From NCBI RefSeq assembly GCF_914271545.1, contig NZ_CAJZAH010000001.1, positions 310,001-374,000 of the forward strand: a stretch of 64,000 nucleotides of DNA. The letters are read 5' to 3'. Shown piece after piece: positions 37,601 to 45,125 of this stretch. The notes beneath the pieces were generated by a model that saw nothing but the letters and a program-made list of their open reading frames with translations, did not search any database and was not told where the DNA came from. The translations under genes and the position numbers were made by a program. How positions within the stretch are numbered: the first letter of the stretch is position 1; the number at the start of each line of letters is the position of its first letter. Source of the DNA: Cupriavidus respiraculi. Its GTDB lineage: Bacteria; Pseudomonadota; Gammaproteobacteria; Burkholderiales; Burkholderiaceae.

Positions 37601-37706
37601 GCTGATCAACCGCGGCACCACCACGGTGACGGCGCGCTACGGCCTGGAAGCCGGCGGCGGCTTCCAGTCGCACACCGGTTCGCTGCAGGTGCGCAAACTG
37701 TTCTGA
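34626..37706 (+). CDS. Autotransporter (type Va) with repetitive passenger
   Basis: A 1026-residue outer-membrane autotransporter. The signal sequence ends near residue 37 (AVHAQ). The passenger (about 38-590) is built of irregular beta-helix-like repeats of the form (I/L)xNxGTIxG, rich in Gly, Asn, Thr and Ser, including several N-x-S/T sequons (FNASG, NNTAS, VNHST, VNGST). A Pro/Thr linker of TDPGTTP and TDPTTP repeats follows (about 602-635). The beta-barrel starts near 740 (WAGWGQVFGG) and ends with the sorting residue F (VRKLF). I chose ATG 34626; a GTG at 34617 is possible. Adhesin or aggregation functions are common in the family. A glycosyltransferase gene follows. Confidence 0.93.
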   Translation: MLSRFPLHSLPALPRKPLALAVVGVLATLSSTAVHAQLSIDVISAPTGTKYVPDSMYTGVEIQSTGSVETTGTDAVLSQHQLDTFVNQGTIRSGGGIGLVVDGSQSGTVAEIGMLTNGGVIDGYNGIFNASGGGTIVGYGIGTLTNTGTISGSAIAIDNGGPGGAFANASIGLLHNTGSIVGADIGVRSSGAIGSINNTASGTIAGNVGIQVDSGGSIGRLTNAGVIRGGQAIVNHSTEANAIIEIRNTGLIDGTILNLGRLGAGTFGVQNIGTITTLENRGTIGGAAMGVYNVSPGRIDTIINRGLMGPRDPSTPSMGGIQNDGTIGMISNSSGILGNSFGIVNGSTGTLTAIENWGLIEGGVYGVRNAGALTTLVNNATIRGTTAAIVNEASGTLGEIKAAGGTIEGYIVNHASQPLVISGGSGTSFGTLTGLNGGPGMIDSAAGVMFGTGNVLLNDDIQTASLSGVLNNAATLQINGTRYITGAYMQNPGATLQIGVTDAADATVEAGAGPADAGYGRLVVSNTAILMPGSGVSLARTGSYAFAPGQRFVVIDAISPGTNYNVGTLRYSAVGYGGPVTGTEVYAAGRRYLVLQVGAAAPTDPGTTPTDPGTTPTDPTTPTDPTTPTQPELPVDPVVPAPVPGIQATTSNAYASLAGLARYTGISDAGLLNLYNASMALTLGSAAESNAAGKRLGPGTQASSTRAAAAPTLEALKVIASRTDQLRIARADGVPASGISTGERALSWAGWGQVFGGHANQDARGEVDGFRANYGGLLIGGDRMLNDAWTVGGAFSYTNTRLDSTGDSTGNRTRINAYGAVAYAGYTGERWYANLSAGAILQRYDSTRQVAFTGFAGTTNGEYDGQQYVARLEAGYPLAMGAYTVTPLGSLVYSYMHQDAYTESGGNGAALSVGSTHANSVRTLLGAKFERGFETRAGLLTPFVQLQWSHEYDRSRQGLTSAFAADPSGATLFTTAGARPVGDMAVLHVGATLINRGTTTVTARYGLEAGGGFQSHTGSLQVRKLF

Positions 37707-37726
37707 TCCTCCCCGGAGCAGGACCG

Positions 37727-37762
37727 CTACGCGGCGCGTGCCGGTTGGCGCGCGCCGCGTAG
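37727..37762 (+). terminator. Strong hairpin after the autotransporter
   Basis: CTACGCGGCGCG (37727-37738) and CGCGCCGCGTAG (37751-37762) make a perfect 12-bp stem with a 12-nt loop, 20 bp past the autotransporter stop and 46 bp before the glycosyltransferase start. There is no U-run, so it may reduce rather than abolish read-through. Confidence 0.5.
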
Positions 37763-37808
37763 TACCATCCGGGCCTGATTGCGACCAGGACCAGCGAGGA
37801 AGTCCGCC

Positions 37809-39743
37809 ATGCCGCAACCGGCAGCCATCACCGTGGAGGACGCCCTCCGCCGCGCCCATGCGCATTGGGACGCGGGACAACCGCGCGAAGCCGAAGCGCT
37901 TTGCATGCGCGTGCTCGCCGCCGTGCCGTCCCAGCCCGATGCGCTGCATCTGCTCGGCATCATGGCGCACGCCTATGGCCGGGGCGAACTTGCGCTCGAC
38001 CTGCTGGCGCGTGCCTGCGCTTCCCCTCACGCCACTGCGATCCATCACAGCAACCGCGCCGAAGTCTGCCGCCAGGCAGGCCGGCTCGACGACGCGGAAG
38101 CCGCCGCGCGCCGCGCGGTCGCGCTCGATCCCGCGCTCACCGACGCGTGGAACAACCTCGGCATCGTGCTGCAGGAAAGCGGGCGCCTCGCGCAGAGCCT
38201 GGCGTGCCTGGAGCAGGTGGCCGCCCAGCGCCCCGACATGCCGCAAGCGCACAACAATCTTGCCAATACCTTGCTGCGTCTCGGATATGCCGAGCGCGCC
38301 GAGTCGCACTATCGCCGGGCCCTGGCGCTGCGGCCGGACTACGCCGAGACCCACAGCAATCTGGCGCTGCTGCTGTGCCAGCGCGGCGATCTGGCCGGGG
38401 CCGAGGCGCACGCGCGGCGGGCCATCGAACTGGAACCTTCGCTCGGCGACGCCTACCGCAATCTGGCGCAGATACAGCGGGCCGCGCAACAGGGCGACGC
38501 CGCACGGCACACCGTCGATGCGCTGCGCCCGTTCTCTCCCGCGCAAGGAGAGGCCAGTCGATCCGAGGCGGCCGACCCCGCACTGGCCGCATGGCAGGCG
38601 GCGGAGCGCGATGCGCGCGCGCTGCTCGCCCAGCGCCGGTATACCGACGCCGAGGCACGGCTGGCCCCGCTGCTCGCAGACCGCCAGGTACCCATCGCGC
38701 TGTGGCAACTGATGGCTGCGGCGTTGCGCCCACAGGGACGTATCGAAGAGACGCGCGCGATTCAGCAGATGATCGTCGACACGGTGCCGGGCGAGCTGCC
38801 CGCGCGCTTCGATCTGGCCGAGACGCAGCTGCTGCTCGGCGATTTCGGGCGCGGCTGGCGCGAATACCGCTACCGCTACAGCCTGGCCCACACCATCGCC
38901 ATGGAGCGCAAGATGCAGCAGCCGCGCTGGACGGGCGAACCTGTCCCCGGCAAGACGCTGCTGATCCACGACGAACAGGGCTTCGGCGATGCGTTCCAGT
39001 TCCTGCGCATGGTCCCCTGGGCCCGCTCGCGCAGCGGAGCACGCGTGGTGCTGCAGACCATGCCCGAAGTGCTGCCGCTGGCGCGGCGGGCGGGGGGCTT
39101 CGACGAGATCGTCGCGCGGGACGATCTGCCGCCCGCGTTCGATGTCCATTGCGAAATGATGAGCCTGCCGATGGCGCTGGGTCTGTCGATGGCCGACCTG
39201 CCGGGGCAGGTTCCCTATCTGCGCGCCGATCCGGAGCGTGTGGCGCTGTGGCGCGGGCGCCTGGGCGCGCTGCCGCGCCCGTGGGTCGCGCTGGTGTGGG
39301 CGGGCCGACCCACCCACCAGAACGATGCGAACCGCTCGCTCGCGCTGTCGGCGCTGGCGCCGCTCGCCCGCTCCGGCGCCAGCTTCGTGTCGCTGCAGAA
39401 GGGCGATGCGGCGGCGCAGGCCGCGGCGCCGCCGGCCGGCATGTGCCTGTACGCGGCGGGCGAGGCTATCGAAGACTTCGACGACACGGCCGCCATCCTC
39501 GAACTGGCGGACCTGCTGATCTCGGTGGACTCCTCGCCCGTCCATCTGGCCGGCGCACTGGGCCGACCGGTGTGGACGCTGTTGCCCTTCGTTCCCGACT
39601 GGCGCTGGCTGCTTGAGCGCGAGGACTCGCCCTGGTATCCGACCATGCGCCTGTTCCGGCAGGCCCGGCCCGGCGGCTGGGACGATGTGATCGGGCGCGT
39701 GGCGCAAGCCCTTTGCGCATGGATGCCGGGCAAGGACGCATAG
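37809..39743 (+). CDS. TPR-repeat glycosyltransferase (GT9/GT41-like C-terminus)
   Basis: A 644-residue cytoplasmic protein. The N-terminal 240 residues hold about six tetratricopeptide repeats (for example DAWNNLGIVLQESGRLAQSL and AETHSNLALLLCQRGDLAGA). The C-terminal half (about 365-640) resembles heptosyltransferase-like GT-B domains found in TPR glycosyltransferases: HDEQGFGDAFQFLRMVPWAR near 395, and LISVDSSPVHLAGALGRPVW near 570 for nucleotide-sugar binding. TPR-GT proteins usually modify proteins, such as flagellins or adhesins. The start at ATG 37809 has GAGGAAG upstream. It lies directly downstream of the autotransporter, a plausible substrate, though this is inference. Confidence 0.88.
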   Translation: MPQPAAITVEDALRRAHAHWDAGQPREAEALCMRVLAAVPSQPDALHLLGIMAHAYGRGELALDLLARACASPHATAIHHSNRAEVCRQAGRLDDAEAAARRAVALDPALTDAWNNLGIVLQESGRLAQSLACLEQVAAQRPDMPQAHNNLANTLLRLGYAERAESHYRRALALRPDYAETHSNLALLLCQRGDLAGAEAHARRAIELEPSLGDAYRNLAQIQRAAQQGDAARHTVDALRPFSPAQGEASRSEAADPALAAWQAAERDARALLAQRRYTDAEARLAPLLADRQVPIALWQLMAAALRPQGRIEETRAIQQMIVDTVPGELPARFDLAETQLLLGDFGRGWREYRYRYSLAHTIAMERKMQQPRWTGEPVPGKTLLIHDEQGFGDAFQFLRMVPWARSRSGARVVLQTMPEVLPLARRAGGFDEIVARDDLPPAFDVHCEMMSLPMALGLSMADLPGQVPYLRADPERVALWRGRLGALPRPWVALVWAGRPTHQNDANRSLALSALAPLARSGASFVSLQKGDAAAQAAAPPAGMCLYAAGEAIEDFDDTAAILELADLLISVDSSPVHLAGALGRPVWTLLPFVPDWRWLLEREDSPWYPTMRLFRQARPGGWDDVIGRVAQALCAWMPGKDA

Positions 39744-40642
39744 CCTTGCCGCGGACGGGCGGCCGCACGCGGGCACGGCGCGCAGGCGCCGCGGTGCGGT
39801 GGCTCGCGGCCGCGTCCGCATGCCTGCTGGCTGCCTGCGCCATCGTTGGCGAGGACGCTACCGGGCGCGCGGAAGCCGTCGCGGCCAATGCCGGCCTGCG
39901 GCAAGAACGCATCGCCGCCGGTCCCTTCCAGCTCACGGCGTTCGTGCGCATCGCGCGTCCGGACCGGCCGCTCGCCGTCTACATCGAGGGGGACGGGCTG
40001 GCATGGCTGTCCCGCCATCGGCCTTCGCCGGATCCGACACCACACCGCGCCATCGGCCTGCAGCTTGCCGCCGCCGACCCCGGCCCCAACGTCGCCTATC
40101 TCGCGCGGCCATGCCAGTTCACGCCCATGGCGATGAATGCCGAGTGCAAGCCGGCGTACTGGACCGGGAGGCGTTTTGGCGAGAACGTCGTGGCCGCCAT
40201 GAACGACGCCGTCAATGTGCTCGCGCACCGCGTGCCCGGGCAGCAGCTGGATCTGGTCGGCTATTCCGGCGGCGGGGCCATCGCGGTGCTGGTGGCCGCG
40301 CGCCGCGCCGACGTAGCGTCGCTCCGCACGGTGGCGGGCAATCTGGACACCGAGTTCGTCAACCGGCGCCATGGCGTATCGCCGATGCCTGACTCGCTCA
40401 ACCCGCTGCACGCTGCGGGCAGTATTGCGGCCATCCCGCAGTTGCACCTGTCGGGCGGGGAAGACCGCGTCGTGCCACCGGATGTCGCGCGCCGGTTCGT
40501 CGCCGCGCAGGGGGACAGAACCGGCTGTTGCGCCGACCTCGTTCGTGTCGTGCCCGGCATGGAGCATGATGGCGACTGGGCCCGCCATTGGCCGCCCCCC
40601 GCGCCCGCCGCGACTGCGCAATGTTGCGCAACAGAGCCCTGA
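39719..40642 (+). CDS. Lipoprotein with alpha/beta-hydrolase fold
   Basis: A 307-residue predicted lipoprotein. The arginine-rich n-region is followed by the hydrophobic stretch WLAAASACLLAAC, with the lipobox LAAC near residue 40. The mature domain is hydrolase-like: an oxyanion-type strand (LAVYIEGDGLAWL), nucleophile elbow GYSGGGAIA, and a late acid and His (SGGEDRVVPPD; GMEHDGDW). Similar proteins are annotated as putative lipoprotein hydrolases. The start at ATG 39719 overlaps the glycosyltransferase gene by 25 bp, so the two are co-translated. A start at TTG 39748 cannot be excluded. It may act in the envelope on the same surface polymer or protein. Confidence 0.78.
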   Translation: MDAGQGRIALPRTGGRTRARRAGAAVRWLAAASACLLAACAIVGEDATGRAEAVAANAGLRQERIAAGPFQLTAFVRIARPDRPLAVYIEGDGLAWLSRHRPSPDPTPHRAIGLQLAAADPGPNVAYLARPCQFTPMAMNAECKPAYWTGRRFGENVVAAMNDAVNVLAHRVPGQQLDLVGYSGGGAIAVLVAARRADVASLRTVAGNLDTEFVNRRHGVSPMPDSLNPLHAAGSIAAIPQLHLSGGEDRVVPPDVARRFVAAQGDRTGCCADLVRVVPGMEHDGDWARHWPPPAPAATAQCCATEP

Positions 40643-40730
40643 TCACCCGTTTGCCGGCCGAGCGCCGCGATAAATGACTAGCGGCTGGTCTACCATTGAC
40701 TGCATCCACATTGACTGCGGGAGAGGCAAC

Positions 40731-41420
40731 ATGAAAATCCTGATGGTTTTGACCTCGCACGACCAGCTCGGCGACACCGGCCGCAAGACAGGCTTCTGGC
40801 TCGAGGAGCTGGCCGCTCCGTATTACACATTCAAGGATGCCGGCGCAGAGATCGTGCTGGCGTCGCCCCGCGGCGGGCAGCCGCCGCTCGATCCCAAGAG
40901 CGACGAGCCGGCCAGCCAGACCGAACAGACCCGACGCTTCCAGGCCGATGCCGAGGCCAAGGCGCAGCTCGCCGCCACGGTGCCGCTCGCCAGCATTTCG
41001 CACTCGGATTTCGACACGGTCTTTTACCCTGGCGGTCACGGGCCGCTGTGGGACCTTGCCGAGGACCGGCATTCCATCGAACTGATCCAGGCGTTCCTGG
41101 CGGCGGGCAAGCCCGTGGCCCTGGTGTGCCACGCCCCTGGCGTGCTGCGCCATGCGACCACGCCGGACGGCAAGCCGCTGGTACAGGGCAAGAAGGTCAC
41201 CGGCTTCGCGAACTCCGAGGAAGCGGCGGTCGGCCTCACCGACATCGTGCCGTTCCTGGTGGAAGACGAACTGAAGGCGAAAGGGGGTATCTATTCGCAA
41301 TCGGACGACTGGGCGTCCTACGTCGTCACCGATGGCCTGCTTATCACGGGGCAAAACCCGGCTTCGTCGTCCGAAGCAGCCGCGCGGCTGTTGAAGCATC
41401 CTGCCATCGCGGCAAGGTAA
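40731..41420 (+). CDS. DJ-1/PfpI family protein (Hsp31-like)
   Basis: A 229-residue class I glutamine-amidotransferase-like protein. The nucleophile elbow is VALVCHAPGVLR with Cys133-His134. An acidic residue (Glu25/26 in FWLEELAAP) completes the usual DJ-1 site. YPGGHGPLWDLAED and SEEAAVGLTDIVPFLVEDEL match the Hsp31-like group that detoxifies methylglyoxal or acts as a chaperone. GGGAGAGG precedes ATG 40731. It converges on the ferritin-like gene with 6 bp between stops. It is likely a stress-protection protein. Confidence 0.92.
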   Translation: MKILMVLTSHDQLGDTGRKTGFWLEELAAPYYTFKDAGAEIVLASPRGGQPPLDPKSDEPASQTEQTRRFQADAEAKAQLAATVPLASISHSDFDTVFYPGGHGPLWDLAEDRHSIELIQAFLAAGKPVALVCHAPGVLRHATTPDGKPLVQGKKVTGFANSEEAAVGLTDIVPFLVEDELKAKGGIYSQSDDWASYVVTDGLLITGQNPASSSEAAARLLKHPAIAAR

Positions 41421-41426
41421 ATTGCC

Positions 41427-42701
41427 CTACGAGCGGAACTGCCCGGCCAGCTTCCCCAGCTTCGCGCCGATGTCGCCCAGTTCCGGCGCAATGGCGGCGA
41501 CCGCGCTCGCGCCGTCGGACAGTTCCTGCATGCGCTCGGCCATCAGCACCGCTTCCGGCAAGCCGCGGAAGAAGGGTTCCACGCCGCGAAGCATCGTGAA
41601 ACTCAGTCCGGCGTTGATGCCGGGGTGTGCCGCGCTGGCCGGCAGCCGGGCGAGGGCCGAGGCGGTCCGCCCGAGCACGTGCATCAGGTCGATGGCGGCG
41701 GACAGCGTGCGCGACTGGGCGTTCTCGGGTTCGCCCGGCTTTGTGCCGGTGTGGCCGAACGCCTGCACCAGGCACTGCAGCAACATGGCATAGCAGGCGT
41801 TGCCGAAGTCCATCACGCGCGCGGCCTGCGGGTCGTCGACGTAGACCTTGCCCTCCGGTTCCGGCGGCTTGCGCATCACCGGGTTCTCCGCGGCTGGCCA
41901 TGCGGGTTCGAAGGATGGATTGCGTGCCCGCAGCGCATGGTATTCGTCGCGCATCGAGCAAAAGCGCTGGTAGTGAGAATCCTCGCGGTCGGCGGGCGAG
42001 CCTTCGCCCTGTTCCACGATGGTGTCGATGGCCGCCAAAGCCGAAGCGAGGTCGTGGATCGTAGCCACGCCGTCGAGGTCCACCGCGTCTCGCCCCACCT
42101 GGCAGCTCGTGGGCCCCACGAACAGGCGCGCGTCGCCGATACGCGCCGACACCGCCTGCAGATTCATGCGCAGCGCTTCGTACAGCGAACCGACGGTCTC
42201 GTAGTCCTGGATGCTCGGCATCAGCCCATGGAAGGCCTCTTCGCGCTGATAGACGCGACGCGGCTCGAACCCCGCGCCATCCTCCAGCGCGACGCCGACA
42301 GGGCGCTCCAGGTAGACGAAGTGGTCCAGCGTGGCCGTATCGAACGGCGCCAGCTTCAGCACCATGTCGGCGGGGAAATACCCTGGCGACACCGGAAAGT
42401 TGGGGCGACTGAAATGGGGCCGGCCACCGATGGCGATCGAGATATTGGCTACCAGCAGCATGTGGACCATCTCGTCGACGGCCACGGTCAGGATGGACTG
42501 GCGCCAGCGCTTCACGGCGGCGGCTTCTTCGGCGCTCATGCCGTCCGCGTCGCCGGACTTGAGGCTGAAGGCGGCATACAGATAGCAGCACATCAGCGTG
42601 TGCTCGATCTCGGCGGCCTCGGCCAGCAGGTGGAACAGTTGTTCCCGACCGCCGATCACGACGTCGGGCTCGTCGTTGGCCGAGGCAATGGTGTCTTTCA
42701 T
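41427..42701 (-). CDS. Ferritin-like protein, iminophenyl-pyruvate dimer synthase-like domain
   Basis: A 424-residue protein whose N-terminal half is a ferritin-like four-helix bundle. Metal-ligand candidates are Glu31/Glu33-His34 (AAEIEHTLMCCYLYAAF) and Glu77-x-x-His80 (VDEMVHMLLVANISIAIGG), followed by the signature PHFSRPNFPVSPGYFP. This pattern is found in the VioB/RebD/StaD-type ferritin-like domain family, which couples indolepyruvate imines in violacein and bisindole synthesis, and in many uncharacterised stand-alone proteins. The full VioB length (about 1000) is absent and no tryptophan oxidase is adjacent, so function is open. It is divergent from the TetR-UGT operon. Confidence 0.82.
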   Translation of the reverse strand: MKDTIASANDEPDVVIGGREQLFHLLAEAAEIEHTLMCCYLYAAFSLKSGDADGMSAEEAAAVKRWRQSILTVAVDEMVHMLLVANISIAIGGRPHFSRPNFPVSPGYFPADMVLKLAPFDTATLDHFVYLERPVGVALEDGAGFEPRRVYQREEAFHGLMPSIQDYETVGSLYEALRMNLQAVSARIGDARLFVGPTSCQVGRDAVDLDGVATIHDLASALAAIDTIVEQGEGSPADREDSHYQRFCSMRDEYHALRARNPSFEPAWPAAENPVMRKPPEPEGKVYVDDPQAARVMDFGNACYAMLLQCLVQAFGHTGTKPGEPENAQSRTLSAAIDLMHVLGRTASALARLPASAAHPGINAGLSFTMLRGVEPFFRGLPEAVLMAERMQELSDGASAVAAIAPELGDIGAKLGKLAGQFRS

Positions 42702-43143
42702 GGGGGCTCGCAAAGTGCGGTGTTGACCTGTCGGGAGGTGCAACGGGCGTGGTGTCCGGTGGTCTTCCCGATGCTACCGATGACCGCACGCCAAAAATGT
42801 CGGACATCGCCGCATTCGCGAGGCGCCTGCATGCCGGGGTCCGCACCATCGCACGCCGTCGGGCCGCCAGGGGGCGGAAGAGGCAGCCAGTTTGAGCCCG
42901 AAGAGAACGGACACGCGGCCCGTCTGCCGGTACAGCGCGCCAACTGCGGCGGGTCGGCGCAGCAGGCCGTTCAGGCGGCGGCAGCCGCAATCAGCCGCGG
43001 CGGATGCCGCCTTGCGCGCGCTCGCCGGCCGTCGGCACACCCGTTACCCGTAACGCGGTCAATGCCCCGCGGGACAAGAGGGGCAACCCGGCGGCACTTT
43101 ACAGAAACGCGGACGTCGTTCAATAATAGTCGTCGTTCAAGAT
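42702..43143. other. 442-bp divergent region with candidate TetR promoter/operator
   Basis: No gene is supported. Near the TetR start, TTTACA (43098-43103) and AATAAT (43122-43127) are spaced 18 bp as a sigma70-like promoter. A 10-bp direct repeat CGTCGTTCAA occurs at 43114 and 43131 (17-bp period), spanning the -10 and start region. This is a plausible autoregulatory operator. The rest shows no recognisable element. Confidence 0.45.
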
Positions 43144-43791
43144 ATGGGCAACCCGACGATGTCCGGCCTTCGCCAACGCAAACGCCTGCAGACCCTGGAC
43201 CGTATCGCCACGGTCGCACACGCCCTGTTCGAGCGGCATGGCTATGCCGCCGTGACGATGGAGCAGATCGCCGCCGAGGCCGAGGTGGCCAAGGCCACGC
43301 TGTACAAATATTTCCCGGTCAAGGAAGCCGTGCTCGCGCATTGGATCCACGCCGAGCTCGCCGGCGACATGGCGGATTTCGTGCCGGCGATCGACGCTGG
43401 AGCCGGTTTCGCGCAGGGGGCCCGCGCGCTGCTGCACGCGTCGGCGCGATGGTGCGAGTCGCAACGGGCCTATCTTCCGCACTATCTTCGCTATCGCTTT
43501 CTTGGCATCGGCGCGGCGGCGCCCGAGCCGCCCGGTATCGCCCGCAGCGATATCGTCGACGCGTTCGAGGCCCTCGCCGCAATCGGGCAGCAGTGCGGCG
43601 AATTGCGCGCCGACATGCCCGCGCGGCAGCTGGCCGAGCTCTTCCATCATCTCTATCTGGCCGCCATGCTGCGCTGGCTGATGCAGCCCGATCTGTCCCT
43701 GGTGGAGGAGTTCGACGCCGTGATCATCCTCTTTGTCGAAGGCGCGGCCGCCCGGCCCACCGGTCATCCACAACGCAAAGGCACGCGATGA
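43144..43791 (+). CDS. TetR-family transcriptional regulator
   Basis: A 215-residue regulator with an N-terminal TetR helix-turn-helix (ALFERHGYAAVTMEQIAAEAEVAKATLYKYFPVKEAVL, about residues 28-65) and a helical ligand domain. ATG 43144 is used; ATG 43159 is also possible, and neither has a good ribosome site. A -10-like AATAAT lies about 17 bp upstream, so the leader is very short. The stop overlaps the glycosyltransferase start (ATGA), so regulator and enzyme form one operon. The regulator probably responds to a hydrophobic aglycone or drug. Confidence 0.92.
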   Translation: MGNPTMSGLRQRKRLQTLDRIATVAHALFERHGYAAVTMEQIAAEAEVAKATLYKYFPVKEAVLAHWIHAELAGDMADFVPAIDAGAGFAQGARALLHASARWCESQRAYLPHYLRYRFLGIGAAAPEPPGIARSDIVDAFEALAAIGQQCGELRADMPARQLAELFHHLYLAAMLRWLMQPDLSLVEEFDAVIILFVEGAAARPTGHPQRKGTR

Positions 43792-45092
43792 AACTGGTTG
43801 TACTGACCTATGGCACCGACGGCGATACGCGGCCGATGATCGCCCTGTGCCGCGCGCTGATGGACGCGGGACACGCCCCGCACCTGCTGGCCGACGAGGG
43901 CACGCTGGCCTTGGCCCATGCCCTCGGCGTGCCGTGCAGCCCCATCGCGGGCGATATCCGCGGCCTGCTGGATCCCGCGGCCGGCATCTCCGGCGTGGTG
44001 CAGGAGGGCGCCAGTTTCACGCGCACGGCGCAGGCACTGGCGCGAATCGCCAACACCCATGCGCAGGCATGGATGGGCGCGGCGGTCGAGGCGGGGCAGG
44101 GGTGCGATGGCCTGATCCTGTCCGGGCTGGCGGGGTTCGCGGGGCTCTCGGCGGCGCAGGCGCTGGGAATTCCGGCCGTTGGCACCAGCATCATTCCGCT
44201 GACACCGACCGCCGAGTTCGCCTCGCCGTTTCTGCCACCGCGCTGGGTACCGCGTGCGCTGCATCGCGCGAGCCATCGCGTGGCCAACCGCCTCTTCTGG
44301 TACGCCTTCCGCAAGGCGATCAACCGTGCCCGCGCTTCGGTCGGCGGACTGCCGCCGCTGCGCGCCTTGCCGCAGGGCCATCCGATGCTGTACGGCGTAT
44401 CGCCCACGCTGCTGCCGCAGCCGCGCGACTGGCCCCGCAACGCGCAGGTGTGCGGGCAATGGCCGCTGCCGGCACCGGACTGGTCGCCGCCGGGGCCGCT
44501 GATGGACTTTCTGGCGGCGGGCGATGCGCCCGTCTATGTTGGCTTCGGCAGCATGGTCGGCTTCGAGCCGCGCCGCATGCGCGACGTCATCGTCGAGGGC
44601 GTCGCCGGTCGCCGCGCCGTCTTCCATCCGGGTTGGAGCGGCATGGACACCGCCGGGCTACCGTCCAACATTTTTGTCGTTGGCGAGGCGCCCCACGCCT
44701 GGCTGTTCCCGCGCATGTCGGCGGTCGTGCATCACGGTGGCGCGGGTACGGCGCACTCGGCCACGCGCGCCGGCGTGCCCTCGGTGGTGGTGCCGTTTGC
44801 CGGCGACCAGCCGTTCTGGGCCGAACGCCTGCGGCGACTCGGCGCCGCGCCGCCGCCGCTGGACGTACGCAAGCTGACCGGAACGCAATTGGGGCAGGCC
44901 ATCGCGGCGACGCAGAGCGGCGCCATGCGCGGCCGTGCGCGCGAACTCGGGGAAGCGATGGGCGCGGAGGATGGGCTGGCTGCCGCGGTGGGGATGATCG
45001 AGCGGCTCATTGCGGCAGGCGGAAAACCGCCGGAGCATCGCGTCGCGACTGGCGCGCAGCACGCGGTGGGGCGGCACGCCGTGCGATCCTAG
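43788..45092 (+). CDS. UGT-family glycosyltransferase (GT1)
   Basis: A 434-residue GT-B glycosyltransferase like bacterial macrolide, sterol and flavonoid UGTs. The N-terminus MKLVVLTYGTDGDTRPMIALCRALMDAGH is the typical acceptor-domain opening. The donor site near 300-350 reads WLFPRMSAVVHHGGAGTAHSATRAGVPSVVVPFAGDQPFWAERL, a plant-secondary-product-glycosyltransferase-like box with the HHGGAGT motif. It transfers a sugar from a nucleotide donor to a small lipophilic acceptor. It is coupled to the TetR gene by a 4-bp overlap, which suggests substrate-induced glycosylation for detoxification or product modification. The acceptor is unknown. Confidence 0.92.
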   Translation: MKLVVLTYGTDGDTRPMIALCRALMDAGHAPHLLADEGTLALAHALGVPCSPIAGDIRGLLDPAAGISGVVQEGASFTRTAQALARIANTHAQAWMGAAVEAGQGCDGLILSGLAGFAGLSAAQALGIPAVGTSIIPLTPTAEFASPFLPPRWVPRALHRASHRVANRLFWYAFRKAINRARASVGGLPPLRALPQGHPMLYGVSPTLLPQPRDWPRNAQVCGQWPLPAPDWSPPGPLMDFLAAGDAPVYVGFGSMVGFEPRRMRDVIVEGVAGRRAVFHPGWSGMDTAGLPSNIFVVGEAPHAWLFPRMSAVVHHGGAGTAHSATRAGVPSVVVPFAGDQPFWAERLRRLGAAPPPLDVRKLTGTQLGQAIAATQSGAMRGRARELGEAMGAEDGLAAAVGMIERLIAAGGKPPEHRVATGAQHAVGRHAVRS

Positions 45093-45125
45093 TCGTCGGG
45101 ACGACCGGGAGGAGGCGAGCGGCCC

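Noticed and set aside
34245-39821. A very long open frame of about 1850 codons on the minus strand opposite the autotransporter and glycosyltransferase genes
   Set aside because: It is antisense to two well-supported genes, has low-complexity Arg/Gly/Ala composition and no recognisable domain. High GC content keeps such mirror frames open.
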